A stretch of DNA of 64,000 nt from Flavobacteriales bacterium (GTDB lineage Bacteria > Bacteroidota > Bacteroidia > Flavobacteriales_D > Sanyastnellaceae). The DNA lies in NCBI GenBank assembly GCA_027491075.1, contig JAIXWX010000019.1:97792-161791 (forward strand), in the 5' to 3' direction. A program made the translations under genes and the position numbers. Below the pieces are notes generated by a model. It was not told the origin of the DNA, did not search any database, and worked only from the letters and a program-made list of their open reading frames with translations. Shown here piece by piece: positions 9,691 to 20,292 of this stretch (its first letter is position 1; each line of letters starts with the position of its first letter).

Positions 9691-12600
9691 TTATCTTAGA
9701 ATATGAAGATAACCGCTGTATTCGAAGATCCTTCCACGGTTGTTTTCAGCTTTTAAGACGTAGGGATAGACTCCATCAGGAAGGGCATGATCGCTTGTTC
9801 CTTTGAAAGATCCGTCCCAAACTTGCGTAAAGTCTTTGCTTTCATAGACCGTTTCTCCCCATCTATTAAATACAACCACTTCGAACCATCTAAGGTCAAA
9901 GGCTTCTATTTTCCATACATCGTTAAAACCATCAAAGTTTGGAGAGAAAGAGTTTGGAACAAAAATGTTCGATGGCGGCTCGAAGGTTTGAGATATTCTA
10001 CGCACACAACCCAAAGGACTGTAGGCCAGAAGTGTCACTTCCCATTGATTGTAATCTGCGAACTCATGATAGTAGGAAGGCTCGAGCGAAGTTGTTCCGT
10101 CGCTAAATGCCCAAAGAATGCTTTCTTCACCCTCCGATAAATTCTCCACTGTGATTCCAAACTCCCCCTCATACCTGGCTGTGAATGCTGGTTCTACATC
10201 ATCTACACTTACCAATACCGAGGCCTCATCACTGTTTCCACAGTTATCTGCAACATTTACAGTATAGAGGGTGCTCGACGAAGGTGCCACATTTACTTGA
10301 CTACCAAATGCCCCTGGCTCGCTCCATGTATAGGTAATAGTTCCTGCACCACCCTCTGTCTCCGCTTTTAACAAAATGGTTTCTCCCATACAAATAGCAG
10401 TATCAGGATTCAACGTCACAAACAGTGGTATGGCTTCCATGTTTATTTGTGCATTGTCCGTAGCTGTCGTACCACATTGGTCAATCACACTCAAAGTTAC
10501 TAGAGACGATGTATTGATATCGGTAGTAATTGAGGTCGAGCTTCCGGCTGGTATTCCGTTCACCGCCCAAGAGTATTGAGTGGTTCCAATGTTACCAGAA
10601 ATGGACGCTTCAAAAGAAAATACATCATTGCAATTGCCTGACTGATCATTTCCAATACTCAAAGCTATAGGATCGGTATCTATGATCACAGGTATGGATA
10701 TCACCTGATTGTTTTCGCATTGATCAGTGATTTCTAATACAAGAGTAAGCGGTGTGAAAGATTGAACGGTGACTTCTTCAGTAGTACTGAGCACCGTACT
10801 TCCTTGGCGCCATTCGTACGAGAGAGAACCAACTCCACCAGCACCTTCAGCGCTCACCACAGTTGGCTCATTGCAGTTGGCAATTACGCTGTTCGGTACA
10901 TCAATACTTACATTCACTTGAGGAACGGCTAATACAATTATATCCGATCCAGTATTGCCACATTCATCCGAAACATCCAAGCTAATCGCCGCCTGATCGG
11001 ATGTTTGATAAGTTATTGTAGGATCGCTTCCCAGCACACCCGATTGATCCGACCATTCATAAACCACATTTCCTAGCGCACCTGTGATGGCCGCAGAAAG
11101 GGTAGTATTGTCAAGACAAGTGACATTCAGATCTGGCCCCAGATTAACACCAATTGCCAATTGAAGAAAACTGATGTCTATAGATTCCTGTTCTATTCCA
11201 TCGCACTCATCCGTAATGGTTAATTCAAGTTCTCCAGGTTCATCGGGGTCAAATGTTACACCCGTATCATTACCCATTGGCGTTCCGTTGAAATTCCAGT
11301 CGTAGGTAAGCGCTCCAAAACCACCAGAAACGCTAGAATTTATAGTGACAGGATCCAAGCACGAAATAGAAAGATCGTTTCCTAAGTCAATAACAATAGG
11401 GTCAATGGGGTTCAGAGAAACAGAAACATTCCCCGCATAAGGCGTGACCCCACATGTATCGGTAACAGTAAAGGCGATAGAAGCAGAAGATGAAGGCTCT
11501 AGCGTCAATGTTGGTTGCTCTCCAAAGCCCACCCAGTTTACATGATAGAAACCAATACCACCGGAAATTTGAGGTGTCAATACCGCTTGTTCACCACAAT
11601 TCACCGAAACATCATCCAATACAACATTTAGCGAAGGAAGATCCGATATGGTTATGCTTATTTCAGAAACGTCTGAACTGTTGCAAATTCCTTGTTCCAC
11701 ACCTATTGTAATCGTCTCTTGACCTTCAAACACACCGTCAGCAATGGCGGTAAAATCTAAAAGGACTTGTGTTTGGTTGGGTAGAAAAACTATCTGGTTA
11801 GGAATGTTCAAGTAGTCAACACCTGGTTGAGCAGATCCCCCGATAATCAGATCAAAAACATTGGTCGATGTAATTCCAGGCGGACGCTCAAATGCTATTA
11901 CACCAGACTGACACCCTTCGTAGATGCCGTCCTGAGCGGGCGACAAGTTCGGAGGCGCGCTATACGATAAATTCAGTTGATTACTCTGGAAACTTCCTGC
12001 TTGAAGAAATACATAAGAATCATAAGAAGTATCGAGTGCATCTGCAATTGCTAATTTGATATGATACGTCTCCCCACATTGCACTTGTGCACTAGCGGTT
12101 ATCTTCAGAGTGAATCCATCTGGTTGTATTGCAGTAGTAGGCGCACCAAATGATGAATTGTTATTGACGTAAAACTGACAAAACTCGCAAGGACCCGCAG
12201 CAGCGGTTCCATTATTGAGATTATTAATAGTTAAAGGAAGAGTTGTTCCTGGAATTTCGGCAATGTTTATAGCATTATTCAAATACGGGCCAGTTATACC
12301 AGGTCCCGAGAGAAAGAAACCAAACGCATCGTTGAAACTTGAATTGGCAAACTCTGGATATTCATCAGATCCAAAAACGAAGTTAAAAGCGACACTATCC
12401 CCCGTTGGAATGAAATCGAATTCTAGAACAGCAGCGTCATTCAGCGAGTTTCCACTTAGCTCAAACAAATCAGGATCAGAAGCTCCAAATCCTGAAGCTG
12501 GTGCTAAAGAAAAGGACCCCGATGTGTTTGGCCCTGACGCACCATCTACGTTTCCAGAGGCCATCACTAGACCAGTTTCAAGACCGAGGTTACAACCGTT

Positions 12601-12807
12601 GCATGTAAATTGTCCAATCTGTTCTGGAGTACCCTGGAAGGTAATATTGCTTGCAGAAACTCCAGGACCCAACAAAACATTCTGGACTCCATCTGCTGCG
12701 TTCACTGTGTTATTCACAATCATTTGAGCCCCGACCTTAGAGGAGGCGATCAAGAATATGATAAGCGGTACACAACAATTAAAGAAACGTGCTTGAAGAC
12801 GTGTCAT
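9691..12807 (-). CDS. Choice-of-anchor L domain protein with repeated Ig/SprB-like modules and T9SS type B C-terminal domain
   Basis: NVLLGPGVSASNITFQG...FVFGSDEYPEFANSSFNDAFGFFLSGPG; six ~85-90 aa modules each ending in DxCG/ECxG-type motifs; C-term IFVPNSFSPNFDGFNDVWKIEAFDLRWFEVVVFNRWGETVYES. Confidence 0.87.
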   Translation of the reverse strand: MTRLQARFFNCCVPLIIFLIASSKVGAQMIVNNTVNAADGVQNVLLGPGVSASNITFQGTPEQIGQFTCNGCNLGLETGLVMASGNVDGASGPNTSGSFSLAPASGFGASDPDLFELSGNSLNDAAVLEFDFIPTGDSVAFNFVFGSDEYPEFANSSFNDAFGFFLSGPGITGPYLNNAINIAEIPGTTLPLTINNLNNGTAAAGPCEFCQFYVNNNSSFGAPTTAIQPDGFTLKITASAQVQCGETYHIKLAIADALDTSYDSYVFLQAGSFQSNQLNLSYSAPPNLSPAQDGIYEGCQSGVIAFERPPGITSTNVFDLIIGGSAQPGVDYLNIPNQIVFLPNQTQVLLDFTAIADGVFEGQETITIGVEQGICNSSDVSEISITISDLPSLNVVLDDVSVNCGEQAVLTPQISGGIGFYHVNWVGFGEQPTLTLEPSSSASIAFTVTDTCGVTPYAGNVSVSLNPIDPIVIDLGNDLSISCLDPVTINSSVSGGFGALTYDWNFNGTPMGNDTGVTFDPDEPGELELTITDECDGIEQESIDISFLQLAIGVNLGPDLNVTCLDNTTLSAAITGALGNVVYEWSDQSGVLGSDPTITYQTSDQAAISLDVSDECGNTGSDIIVLAVPQVNVSIDVPNSVIANCNEPTVVSAEGAGGVGSLSYEWRQGSTVLSTTEEVTVQSFTPLTLVLEITDQCENNQVISIPVIIDTDPIALSIGNDQSGNCNDVFSFEASISGNIGTTQYSWAVNGIPAGSSTSITTDINTSSLVTLSVIDQCGTTATDNAQINMEAIPLFVTLNPDTAICMGETILLKAETEGGAGTITYTWSEPGAFGSQVNVAPSSSTLYTVNVADNCGNSDEASVLVSVDDVEPAFTARYEGEFGITVENLSEGEESILWAFSDGTTSLEPSYYHEFADYNQWEVTLLAYSPLGCVRRISQTFEPPSNIFVPNSFSPNFDGFNDVWKIEAFDLRWFEVVVFNRWGETVYESKDFTQVWDGSFKGTSDHALPDGVYPYVLKAENNRGRIFEYSGYLHILR

Positions 12808-12936
12808 CTGATTTTTGGTTTAGGCTATGCCATCGCTAATATACGAAATTTCAGCGACAACAATTTCATAACACCCGATAGACGTAAAAGTGACAAATGG
12901 TTGTTCTTCTATTTAAGTATAGACTATTTTTGAAGA

Positions 12937-13656
12937 ATGAAGGATAAAATCATTGAAATCAAAGGACTTACCAAATGGTACACCATTGGTAATGAGACCA
13001 TTAAAGCGCTAAACGGAGTTGACCTAGAAATATTTCAAAATGAATATGTTGCTTTAATGGGGCCTTCAGGCTCGGGTAAATCTACTTTAATGAACATCAT
13101 CGGTTGTTTAGACACTCCCACCGAAGGCAGCTATCACTTGAATGGACCAGACGTTGCACAACTGAGCGACAATGAGTTAGCAGAAATTCGAAATAAAGAA
13201 ATCGGATTCGTCTTTCAAACCTTCAATTTACTACCAAGATATTCAGCTTTAGAAAATGTGGCTTTACCCCTCGTATATGCTGGGATAAGTAAAGAAGATC
13301 GGAACTTTAGATCCAAAGAAGTTCTTACACAAGTTGGTCTGGGTGACCGTGTGCAGCACAAGCCCAACGAACTAAGTGGTGGACAGCGTCAACGCGTTGC
13401 GGTAGCCAGAGCCTTAGTAAATCGCCCTTCCATTATTTTAGCGGATGAACCCACAGGGAACTTGGATACTAAAACCAGCTACGAAATAATGGCGCTTTTT
13501 GACGAAATTCATCGCAACGGGAATACGATTATTTTAGTAACACACGAAGAGGATATAGCACGACATGCGCACCGAATTGTTCGCCTTCGAGATGGAATCA
13601 TTGAAAGTGATGAGAAAAATGAACCCAGTAAGGTATTATTTTCGCAGCCTCAATAA
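12937..13656 (+). CDS. ABC transporter ATP-binding protein (MacB/LolD-like)
   Basis: [44 protein letters not shown]. Confidence 0.92.
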   Translation: MKDKIIEIKGLTKWYTIGNETIKALNGVDLEIFQNEYVALMGPSGSGKSTLMNIIGCLDTPTEGSYHLNGPDVAQLSDNELAEIRNKEIGFVFQTFNLLPRYSALENVALPLVYAGISKEDRNFRSKEVLTQVGLGDRVQHKPNELSGGQRQRVAVARALVNRPSIILADEPTGNLDTKTSYEIMALFDEIHRNGNTIILVTHEEDIARHAHRIVRLRDGIIESDEKNEPSKVLFSQPQ

Positions 13657-13664
13657 GCGAGACT

Positions 13665-15098
13665 ATGCCTAAACATTTGAGTATTCAAACCTTATTTGCC
13701 GATCAGCCGGTTGGAACCAGACAAATAGTGAAAGGATGGGTCAGAACACTGCGCAACGATCAGTTCTTATCCATTTCTGACGGATCGACCATCAAAACCC
13801 TTCAAGTAGTTATTTCTAAAGAACAAGTTGGAGAGGAGATCTGTAAGAAGCTTCAAACAGGAGCCTGCGTGGAAACAGAAGGAGTTCTCCAAAAAAGCCT
13901 AGGCAAAGGCCAAGAAATAGAGTTGATATGTGATCGCATAGAAATTCTTGGAGAAAGTGATCCCAATGAGTTTCCAATTCAAATGAAGCGACACTCTCTG
14001 GAGTTTTTAAGAGAAAAAGCACACTTGCGTTTTCGAACCAACACATTCGGTGCGGTCTTCCGAATCCGTCATCATTTAAGCTTTGCAATTCACAAGTATT
14101 TTAATGATCGACAGTTTTTCAACCTTCACTCTCCTATTATCACTGGTAGTGACGCGGAAGGTGCTGGTGAAATGTTTCGTGTTACCACTTTGGACATAGA
14201 AAATCCTCCTCGTTTAGAAAACGGATCTATTGACAACACTGCGGACTTTTTTGGCAAACCTGCTAATCTCACCGTTAGCGGCCAGCTTGAAGCGGAACTT
14301 GCCGCGCTTGCTCTTGGAAAGGTTTACACATTCGGCCCTACGTTTAGAGCAGAGAATAGTAACACGAGTCGACATCTTGCAGAGTTTTGGATGATAGAGC
14401 CAGAGGTTGCGTTCAATGACATACAGGACAACATGGATTTGGCCGAAGATTTTCTTCGCTACTGTATTCGTTATGCATTGGATCACTGCAAAGATGATCT
14501 CGAATTTTTACAAGATAGAGAGGCTAACGAAGACAAGCTGAAGCCTGTGGATGAAAGACAGGCGCTTCCTCTTATCCAACGCCTAGAGTTCGTGGCTAAC
14601 AATACGTTTGAACGAATAACTTACACAGAAGCAATTGATATTTTACTTCAGAGCAATCACTATAAGAAGAAGAAATTCAAGTACGATGTCAAGTGGGGCA
14701 TTGACCTGCAAAGTGAACACGAGCGATATCTAGTAGAAAAACACTTTCAAAAACCAGTGATTATTACAGGATATCCTGCAGCGATAAAGGCTTTCTACAT
14801 GCGCCTAAATGAGGACGGAAAAACAGTAGCAGCCATGGACATTCTCGTTCCTGGCATCGGTGAAATCATCGGCGGAAGTCAAAGAGAAGAACGCTATGAT
14901 GTGCTGCTCGAAAAATGCAAGCAATTCAATATTCCTGCAGATCACATTTGGTGGTATTTGGAAACAAGAAAGTTTGGAACATGTGTGCACGCTGGATTCG
15001 GATTGGGATTTGAAAGAATGGTCATGTACGTCACAGGAATGCAAAACATTCGCGACGTGATTCCATTCCCTAGGACTCCACAAAATGCAGAATTCTAA
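13665..15098 (+). CDS. asnS: Asparaginyl-tRNA synthetase
   Basis: Class II aa[78 protein letters not shown]. Confidence 0.96.
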   Translation: MPKHLSIQTLFADQPVGTRQIVKGWVRTLRNDQFLSISDGSTIKTLQVVISKEQVGEEICKKLQTGACVETEGVLQKSLGKGQEIELICDRIEILGESDPNEFPIQMKRHSLEFLREKAHLRFRTNTFGAVFRIRHHLSFAIHKYFNDRQFFNLHSPIITGSDAEGAGEMFRVTTLDIENPPRLENGSIDNTADFFGKPANLTVSGQLEAELAALALGKVYTFGPTFRAENSNTSRHLAEFWMIEPEVAFNDIQDNMDLAEDFLRYCIRYALDHCKDDLEFLQDREANEDKLKPVDERQALPLIQRLEFVANNTFERITYTEAIDILLQSNHYKKKKFKYDVKWGIDLQSEHERYLVEKHFQKPVIITGYPAAIKAFYMRLNEDGKTVAAMDILVPGIGEIIGGSQREERYDVLLEKCKQFNIPADHIWWYLETRKFGTCVHAGFGLGFERMVMYVTGMQNIRDVIPFPRTPQNAEF

Positions 15099-15127
15099 AC
15101 TTCAACTTCCTCTATATTTGTAGTGAT

Positions 15128-16588
15128 ATGTTGAAGCAAACTTTACAGCAAAAATTACAACAAAAACTTTCTCCCCAGCAAATTCAATTGATGAAGATGC
15201 TCCAAATTCCCACGATGGAACTTGAGCAACGAATCAAGGAAGAGATGGAGATCAATCCTGCTCTGGAGGAAGGAAGTGATGAGGAACCTTCAGAAGAAAA
15301 CAACACCAATGAAGATACTGGTGGCGGTGAGGAGGTGGAAAATAAAGACAATCAAGAAGAATTTGATCTAAGTGATTATCTCGACGAAGACGATATTCCG
15401 GATTATAAACTATACTCCAACAATAGCGCTGCCGATGACGAAGACCGTGATAGTCCTCTTGGAGCTGGTCGGTCTTTTCAAGACCTTCTCTATGCGCAAC
15501 TGGGGTTACAAGACCTAGACGAACAAGAGCTACAGCTGGCAGAATATCTTGTTGGAAATTTAGATGAAGCGGGATACTTGCGACGTGAACTTCCAGCAAT
15601 AGTCAATGATTTGGCCTTTAGTGCCAATATTTCTACAACCGTAGCTGAACTTGAGGAGTTGCTGAAGGTGATCCAAGACCTAGATCCTGCAGGAGTTGGG
15701 GCAAGAGATTTGAAAGAGTGTTTGCTCATTCAAATCAATCGCTCGGAACCTCGTGAGGAAGTAAAATTGGCACATTTAATTATTAGTAAGTTCTTTGAGG
15801 AGTTTACCAAAAAACACTACGAGAAAATAGCCAAGAAACTTGAGCTCGACAATGACACCTTGAAGCCTGCCATTGATTTCATTCTTCATTTGAATCCCAA
15901 GCCTGGCAACAGCATGATGGAAACATCTCGAACCATCCAGCATGTGACTCCAGATTTTTTATTGGTGGTAGAAAATGATGAACTCAAGCTTACGCTTAAT
16001 AGCCGAAATGCTCCGGAATTAAAAATCAGCAGAGAGTATAAAGAAATGCTTCATCACTATAGCAAGGCCAAATCGAAAGAGACGAAAGACAAAGAAGCTA
16101 TGCTTTTTGTGAAGCAAAAAATAGACAGTGCTAAATGGTTTATTGATGCAATAAATCAACGGAATGAGACGCTGTTGTTTTGCATGCAAGCTATCGTAAA
16201 CTATCAAAAAGAATTCTTTTTAAGTGGTGATGAAACCAAGTTGAAGCCGATGATTTTAAAAGACATCGCCGACTTGGTGATGATGGACATATCGACTATA
16301 AGCCGCGTTGCTAACAGCAAGTATATCCAAACACCTTATGGCACCTTTCTCTTGAAATTTTTCTTTTCAGAAAGTTTATCTACCGATGAAGGAGAAGAGG
16401 TTTCTTCAAGAGAAGTAAAGAAAATTTTGAAAGACGCCATTGAAGCTGAAGATAAGCGCAAACCACTGACTGACGAAAAACTAGGAAAGCTGCTGAACTC
16501 AAAAGGTTATAATATTGCCAGAAGAACAGTAGCCAAATACCGAGAGCAATTGGGGCTACCGGTAGCCCGATTGCGCAAACAATTATGA
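15128..16588 (+). CDS. rpoN: RNA polymerase sigma-54 factor
   Basis: LKQTLQQKLQQKLSPQQIQLMKMLQIPTMELEQRI; C-term RPO54 box ARRTVAKYREQLGLPVARLRK. Confidence 0.97.
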   Translation: MLKQTLQQKLQQKLSPQQIQLMKMLQIPTMELEQRIKEEMEINPALEEGSDEEPSEENNTNEDTGGGEEVENKDNQEEFDLSDYLDEDDIPDYKLYSNNSAADDEDRDSPLGAGRSFQDLLYAQLGLQDLDEQELQLAEYLVGNLDEAGYLRRELPAIVNDLAFSANISTTVAELEELLKVIQDLDPAGVGARDLKECLLIQINRSEPREEVKLAHLIISKFFEEFTKKHYEKIAKKLELDNDTLKPAIDFILHLNPKPGNSMMETSRTIQHVTPDFLLVVENDELKLTLNSRNAPELKISREYKEMLHHYSKAKSKETKDKEAMLFVKQKIDSAKWFIDAINQRNETLLFCMQAIVNYQKEFFLSGDETKLKPMILKDIADLVMMDISTISRVANSKYIQTPYGTFLLKFFFSESLSTDEGEEVSSREVKKILKDAIEAEDKRKPLTDEKLGKLLNSKGYNIARRTVAKYREQLGLPVARLRKQL

Positions 16589-17202
16589 TAATACGCTTCG
16601 CAAAAATTCTCTCTCTCATCTTTCATCCATTATGGATGCCGATGATCATATATTTCCTTGTGCGCTGGCTGGATCCTTATTACATCGCTCCGACGCAAGC
16701 AGATAATTTTGTCATCCTTCTTCTCGTCATCAATATTATTGCTCCTGCTGTAAGCATGTTGATTATGATCAAGTATGGAATGCTTTCAAGCATAGAATTA
16801 CGAGATCGAAAAGAGCGCTTTGGGCCCTATCTGCTCGTTATTTTCTATTATATATTGAGCTACGCTATGCTTCGCTGGAAAGGACCAATACTGCCCCCAG
16901 AAGTGTTTAGTTTCTTTCTTTCTGTCATACTCTCATTGGTAGTTTCTTTGGCCATCAATACCTATTGGAAAATATCTGTTCACTTATTGGCACAAGGTGG
17001 TGTATTTGGAACACTCCTCGCACTGAATTATTTACATAAAAGTGACATCAATGTTTTCTTGATGCTGAGTGCGCTATCCGCGGGATTGACCGCTTTTTCT
17101 CGGGTCAAGCTTGAAGCGCATACTCATGGCCAAGCCTATGCTGGCTTCTGTTTGGGAGTACTGATGAACTATATTGTTATCAGCTTTAAATTGATGGTTT
17201 AA
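16585..17202 (+). CDS. PAP2-like membrane protein
   Basis: Six hydrophobic helices; NTYWKISVHLLAQGG...LEAHTHGQAYAGFCLG; 4-bp overlap with rpoN. Confidence 0.65.
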   Translation: MIIRFAKILSLIFHPLWMPMIIYFLVRWLDPYYIAPTQADNFVILLLVINIIAPAVSMLIMIKYGMLSSIELRDRKERFGPYLLVIFYYILSYAMLRWKGPILPPEVFSFFLSVILSLVVSLAINTYWKISVHLLAQGGVFGTLLALNYLHKSDINVFLMLSALSAGLTAFSRVKLEAHTHGQAYAGFCLGVLMNYIVISFKLMV

Positions 17203-18215
17203 GAGCGTTCTGCCAAGCGCAGCTGCCACCTCCAAGCGTCTTTTAGCGCATCTTCAATAGTTAGCTTGGTTTGCCAACCCAATTCTCTTTTGGCCTTAGA
17301 AACGTCGGCAAAAATTTGTTCAATATCCCCTTGCCTTCTCGGACCAATCTCAAACGGCAGTGAAACCCCAGTAACCCGCATGAAAGCATTGACCACCTCC
17401 AATACACTATCTCCTTTTCCCTGTCCAAGGTTAAAGTCATCAGCACTCAGCGCGGTAGATTCTAGCCAACGAAGGGCAGCTACATGTGCCTCGGCCAAGT
17501 CTACTACGTGTATGAAGTCCCGTACTCCTGAGCCATCGGGCGTGTCATAGTCGCTGCCATGTACAATAAGCTTGGGTCGAATTCCTGCCGCAGTTTGAGT
17601 GATATATGGTATTAAGTTGTTTGGCACTCCAATCGGTAACTCACCAATATGGGCAGAAGGATGCGCCCCCACAGGGTTAAAATACCGCAATATTGCAGAT
17701 TGTAACGGGCAGCCTGCTTTTGCTAAATCACGAATGAGTTGCTCACAAACAACCTTCGTGTAGCCATAAGGTGAAGCCGCGTTGTGTGCATCTGAAGTTT
17801 CTGTAACAGGAAGAGTATCTGGTTGACCATAAACAGTGCATGAACTAGAAAATACCAATTTACGGCACTCAAAACGGTCCATTACTTCTAATAAGTGAAT
17901 AAGGCTTACGATGTTATTACTGTAATACTTCAAAGGCTCAGAAACAGACTCCCCAACTGCCTTGTAAGCTGCAAAATGAATCACCGCTTCCGGTTGCTCT
18001 TGCTGAAACACCGACCATAAAGCTGTCTTATCTCTACAGTCTATCTGATAAAACTTCGGTGCAAATCCTATAATCTTAGAAATTCCTTCCAGAATTAGCG
18101 GATCAGAATTTTCAAGAGTGTCCAAAATTATAGGTTCATATCCCGACTCCACAAGGGCGACCACGGTATGAGAACCAATAAATCCAGACCCACCTGTCAC
18201 TAAAACTTTCTTCAT
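17199..18215 (-). CDS. galE: UDP-glucose 4-epimerase
   Basis: KKVLVTGGSGFIGSHTVVAL, SSSCTVYGQPD, SPYGYTKVVCEQ, LRYFNPVGAHPSAHIGE. Confidence 0.95.
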   Translation of the reverse strand: MKKVLVTGGSGFIGSHTVVALVESGYEPIILDTLENSDPLILEGISKIIGFAPKFYQIDCRDKTALWSVFQQEQPEAVIHFAAYKAVGESVSEPLKYYSNNIVSLIHLLEVMDRFECRKLVFSSSCTVYGQPDTLPVTETSDAHNAASPYGYTKVVCEQLIRDLAKAGCPLQSAILRYFNPVGAHPSAHIGELPIGVPNNLIPYITQTAAGIRPKLIVHGSDYDTPDGSGVRDFIHVVDLAEAHVAALRWLESTALSADDFNLGQGKGDSVLEVVNAFMRVTGVSLPFEIGPRRQGDIEQIFADVSKAKRELGWQTKLTIEDALKDAWRWQLRLAERS

Positions 18216-18327
18216 TTACACATCGGTTTAGTGCCCAAAAGTAACTCTTGATTTATTTTTTTTTAAAAAAAATGAAACCTTATAGGGCAGACTCAAGTAA
18301 TAATGCTCAACTAACCTAACAAAGAAT

Positions 18328-18693
18328 ATGAACCAAAATATCTACGGGCAGAGGTATGACCTCTCCTACCTGAACCAAGTGTTTCAGGGAAACAGGGAGA
18401 TGATAGATAATATCATTCGTCTCTTCCTGCAGCAAGTTCCAGAGTATATAAAAGAAATGGAGGAGTGCGTTAGAAAAAACGAACCGCTTTCATTACATCC
18501 CCTTGCTCACAAAGCAAAAAGTTCGGTTTCCATGCTCGGTATAAAAGACATGGAGCATGATATTCTGAAAATTGAAAGCGATAGCAAGCACTTACGCAAC
18601 TTAGATGAACTCCCAAATCTCGTTTCACGTGTTAAAGAAAATTGTCAAGTGGTTTACACTCAGTTGACACAGCAACTGCAGCGCGCATCATAG
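18328..18693 (+). CDS. Hpt (histidine phosphotransfer) domain protein
   Basis: LSLHPLAHKAKSSVSMLGIKDM (phosphoacceptor His context) in a ~120 aa all-helical protein. Confidence 0.8.
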   Translation: MNQNIYGQRYDLSYLNQVFQGNREMIDNIIRLFLQQVPEYIKEMEECVRKNEPLSLHPLAHKAKSSVSMLGIKDMEHDILKIESDSKHLRNLDELPNLVSRVKENCQVVYTQLTQQLQRAS

Positions 18694-18721
18694 CACGCAT
18701 ATAAAAAAGTATAGGGTGGAG

Positions 18722-18776
18722 GGCCGCTCCCAGTACGATACATTGTATCCGAACGGGGCGGTTTTTCTTTTTTTTT
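18722..18776 (+). terminator. Rho-independent-type terminator with composite stem
   Basis: ccgctcc ... ggggcgg outer stem enclosing gatac-att-gtatc inner stem, followed by gtttttctttttttttt. Confidence 0.7.
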
Positions 18777-18837
18777 GAGAACTAACGCCCTGTTGCACAA
18801 ATAACACTTAATTTGTCACCCAAAAGTGTTCGTGTGT

Positions 18838-20292
18838 ATGCCAAACCAAGTCGATTCAAACGCACTTGAACTGAAGGTAAAACATTTTATTGAGGGTATT
18901 AAAGCCGTTCAATTGGTAGCACCTTGTACTTCAAAAAATGGAATACACCCTATAGATCAAACGGACAAATCAAGTTGGATAACGTTTTTTGAGGACAATA
19001 AACACCTTTTTTCCATCGTCAAATTCGTACCAGCTTCGGGCGCAGCCACGCGCATGTTCAAACATCTCCTAGAGCACCATGATCAAATTCCCTCTAGTGA
19101 AACCAGTGACTTTATAGAAAACATATCAAGATTTCCCTTCTTTGACCAACTAAAAGAAACCCTTGGAGAAAAAGGATATGAGATCGGTGAGCTGATCCAA
19201 GAAAAAAAATGGAAGCTGATATTCAATATGCTTCTTACTCCGGCTGGCCTAAACTATGGTCATCAACCGAAAGGAATGATTCCATTTCACCAATACAGCA
19301 AAGAGCAGATTCGCACGGCATTCGAAGAACACTTGCAAGAAGCATCCGACTACATAAAGGATTCAGAAAATCGATCAAAATTGCACTTCACCATTTCGCC
19401 TCAGCACTTGAACGAAGTTGAGCAGTTCTTGAAGATTAAGACCAGTGCAATACAGGGAGAGACATTTGAGATTCAATACAGCATTCAAAGCCCTGAGACA
19501 GATACTCCAGCCGTAAACCATGACAACACTCTTTTTAAAGACGAACAAGGCAGGCTAGTTCACCGGCCTGCGGGACATGGGGCTTTGATTCACAATTTAG
19601 GTCGGCTAGATGAAGATCTCATTTACATCAAGAACATAGACAATGTCACTACACTAGATCAACGAGAAATTTCCGTTGCCTATAAGAAAGTGATTGGCGG
19701 CATGCTCATTCATTTGAAAAAGAAGGTCGATGAGCTTTTGGATCGGATGGAGGATGGTGATCAAGGAGTCTCTGTAGAGGCCCGAGCGTTCATTCGGGAG
19801 TGGTTCGCACCTGAGTTTGAAAGTACTGAAATGGATGAGATCTCCTCCATACTAGACCGCCCAATTCGTGTTTGTGGTATGGTTAAAAATCAAGGAGAGC
19901 CAGGCGGAGGGCCTTTCTGGATCATCGATGGAAAGGGGAATGTCAGTAAACAAATCATCGAAAAATCACAAGTAAGCACAAGCGACAACGGTCAATCGGC
20001 CATATTAGCGCAAGCGGAGTTTTTCAATCCTGTCGATCTGGTTTGTTGTATTAAAAATAGATTCGGCGAAAAATACCATTTGGAAAATTTTATTGATTAT
20101 TCTACCGGATTTGTTTCTGAAAAAAATTATCAGGGAAAACCCATTAAAGCTATCGAACTACCGGGTCTATGGAATGGAAGTATGGCTTATTGGAACACGG
20201 TATTCGTAGAAGTTCCTATTGAGACGTTTCATCCCGTAAAAACAGTGAACGACCTTCTCCGAAAAGGTCACAGAACTACTTATAGTCCATAA
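18838..20292 (+). CDS. DUF4301 family protein
   Basis: FSIVKFVPASGAATRMFKHL, LTPAGLNYGHQPKGMIPFH, RPAGHGALIHNLGRLDEDLIYIKNIDNV. Track start 18826 is GTG; ATG at 18838. Confidence 0.85.
   Translation: MPNQVDSNALELKVKHFIEGIKAVQLVAPCTSKNGIHPIDQTDKSSWITFFEDNKHLFSIVKFVPASGAATRMFKHLLEHHDQIPSSETSDFIENISRFPFFDQLKETLGEKGYEIGELIQEKKWKLIFNMLLTPAGLNYGHQPKGMIPFHQYSKEQIRTAFEEHLQEASDYIKDSENRSKLHFTISPQHLNEVEQFLKIKTSAIQGETFEIQYSIQSPETDTPAVNHDNTLFKDEQGRLVHRPAGHGALIHNLGRLDEDLIYIKNIDNVTTLDQREISVAYKKVIGGMLIHLKKKVDELLDRMEDGDQGVSVEARAFIREWFAPEFESTEMDEISSILDRPIRVCGMVKNQGEPGGGPFWIIDGKGNVSKQIIEKSQVSTSDNGQSAILAQAEFFNPVDLVCCIKNRFGEKYHLENFIDYSTGFVSEKNYQGKPIKAIELPGLWNGSMAYWNTVFVEVPIETFHPVKTVNDLLRKGHRTTYSP

Noticed and set aside
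12215-12727. 170-aa plus-strand ORF
   Set aside because: Antisense shadow of the anchor-L protein; Pro/Ser-rich composition typical of reverse-frame translation.
12937-13656. Operon with an ABC permease
   Set aside because: The nearest FtsX/MacB-type permease is at 42146, about 28 kb away; pairing cannot be claimed from this window.
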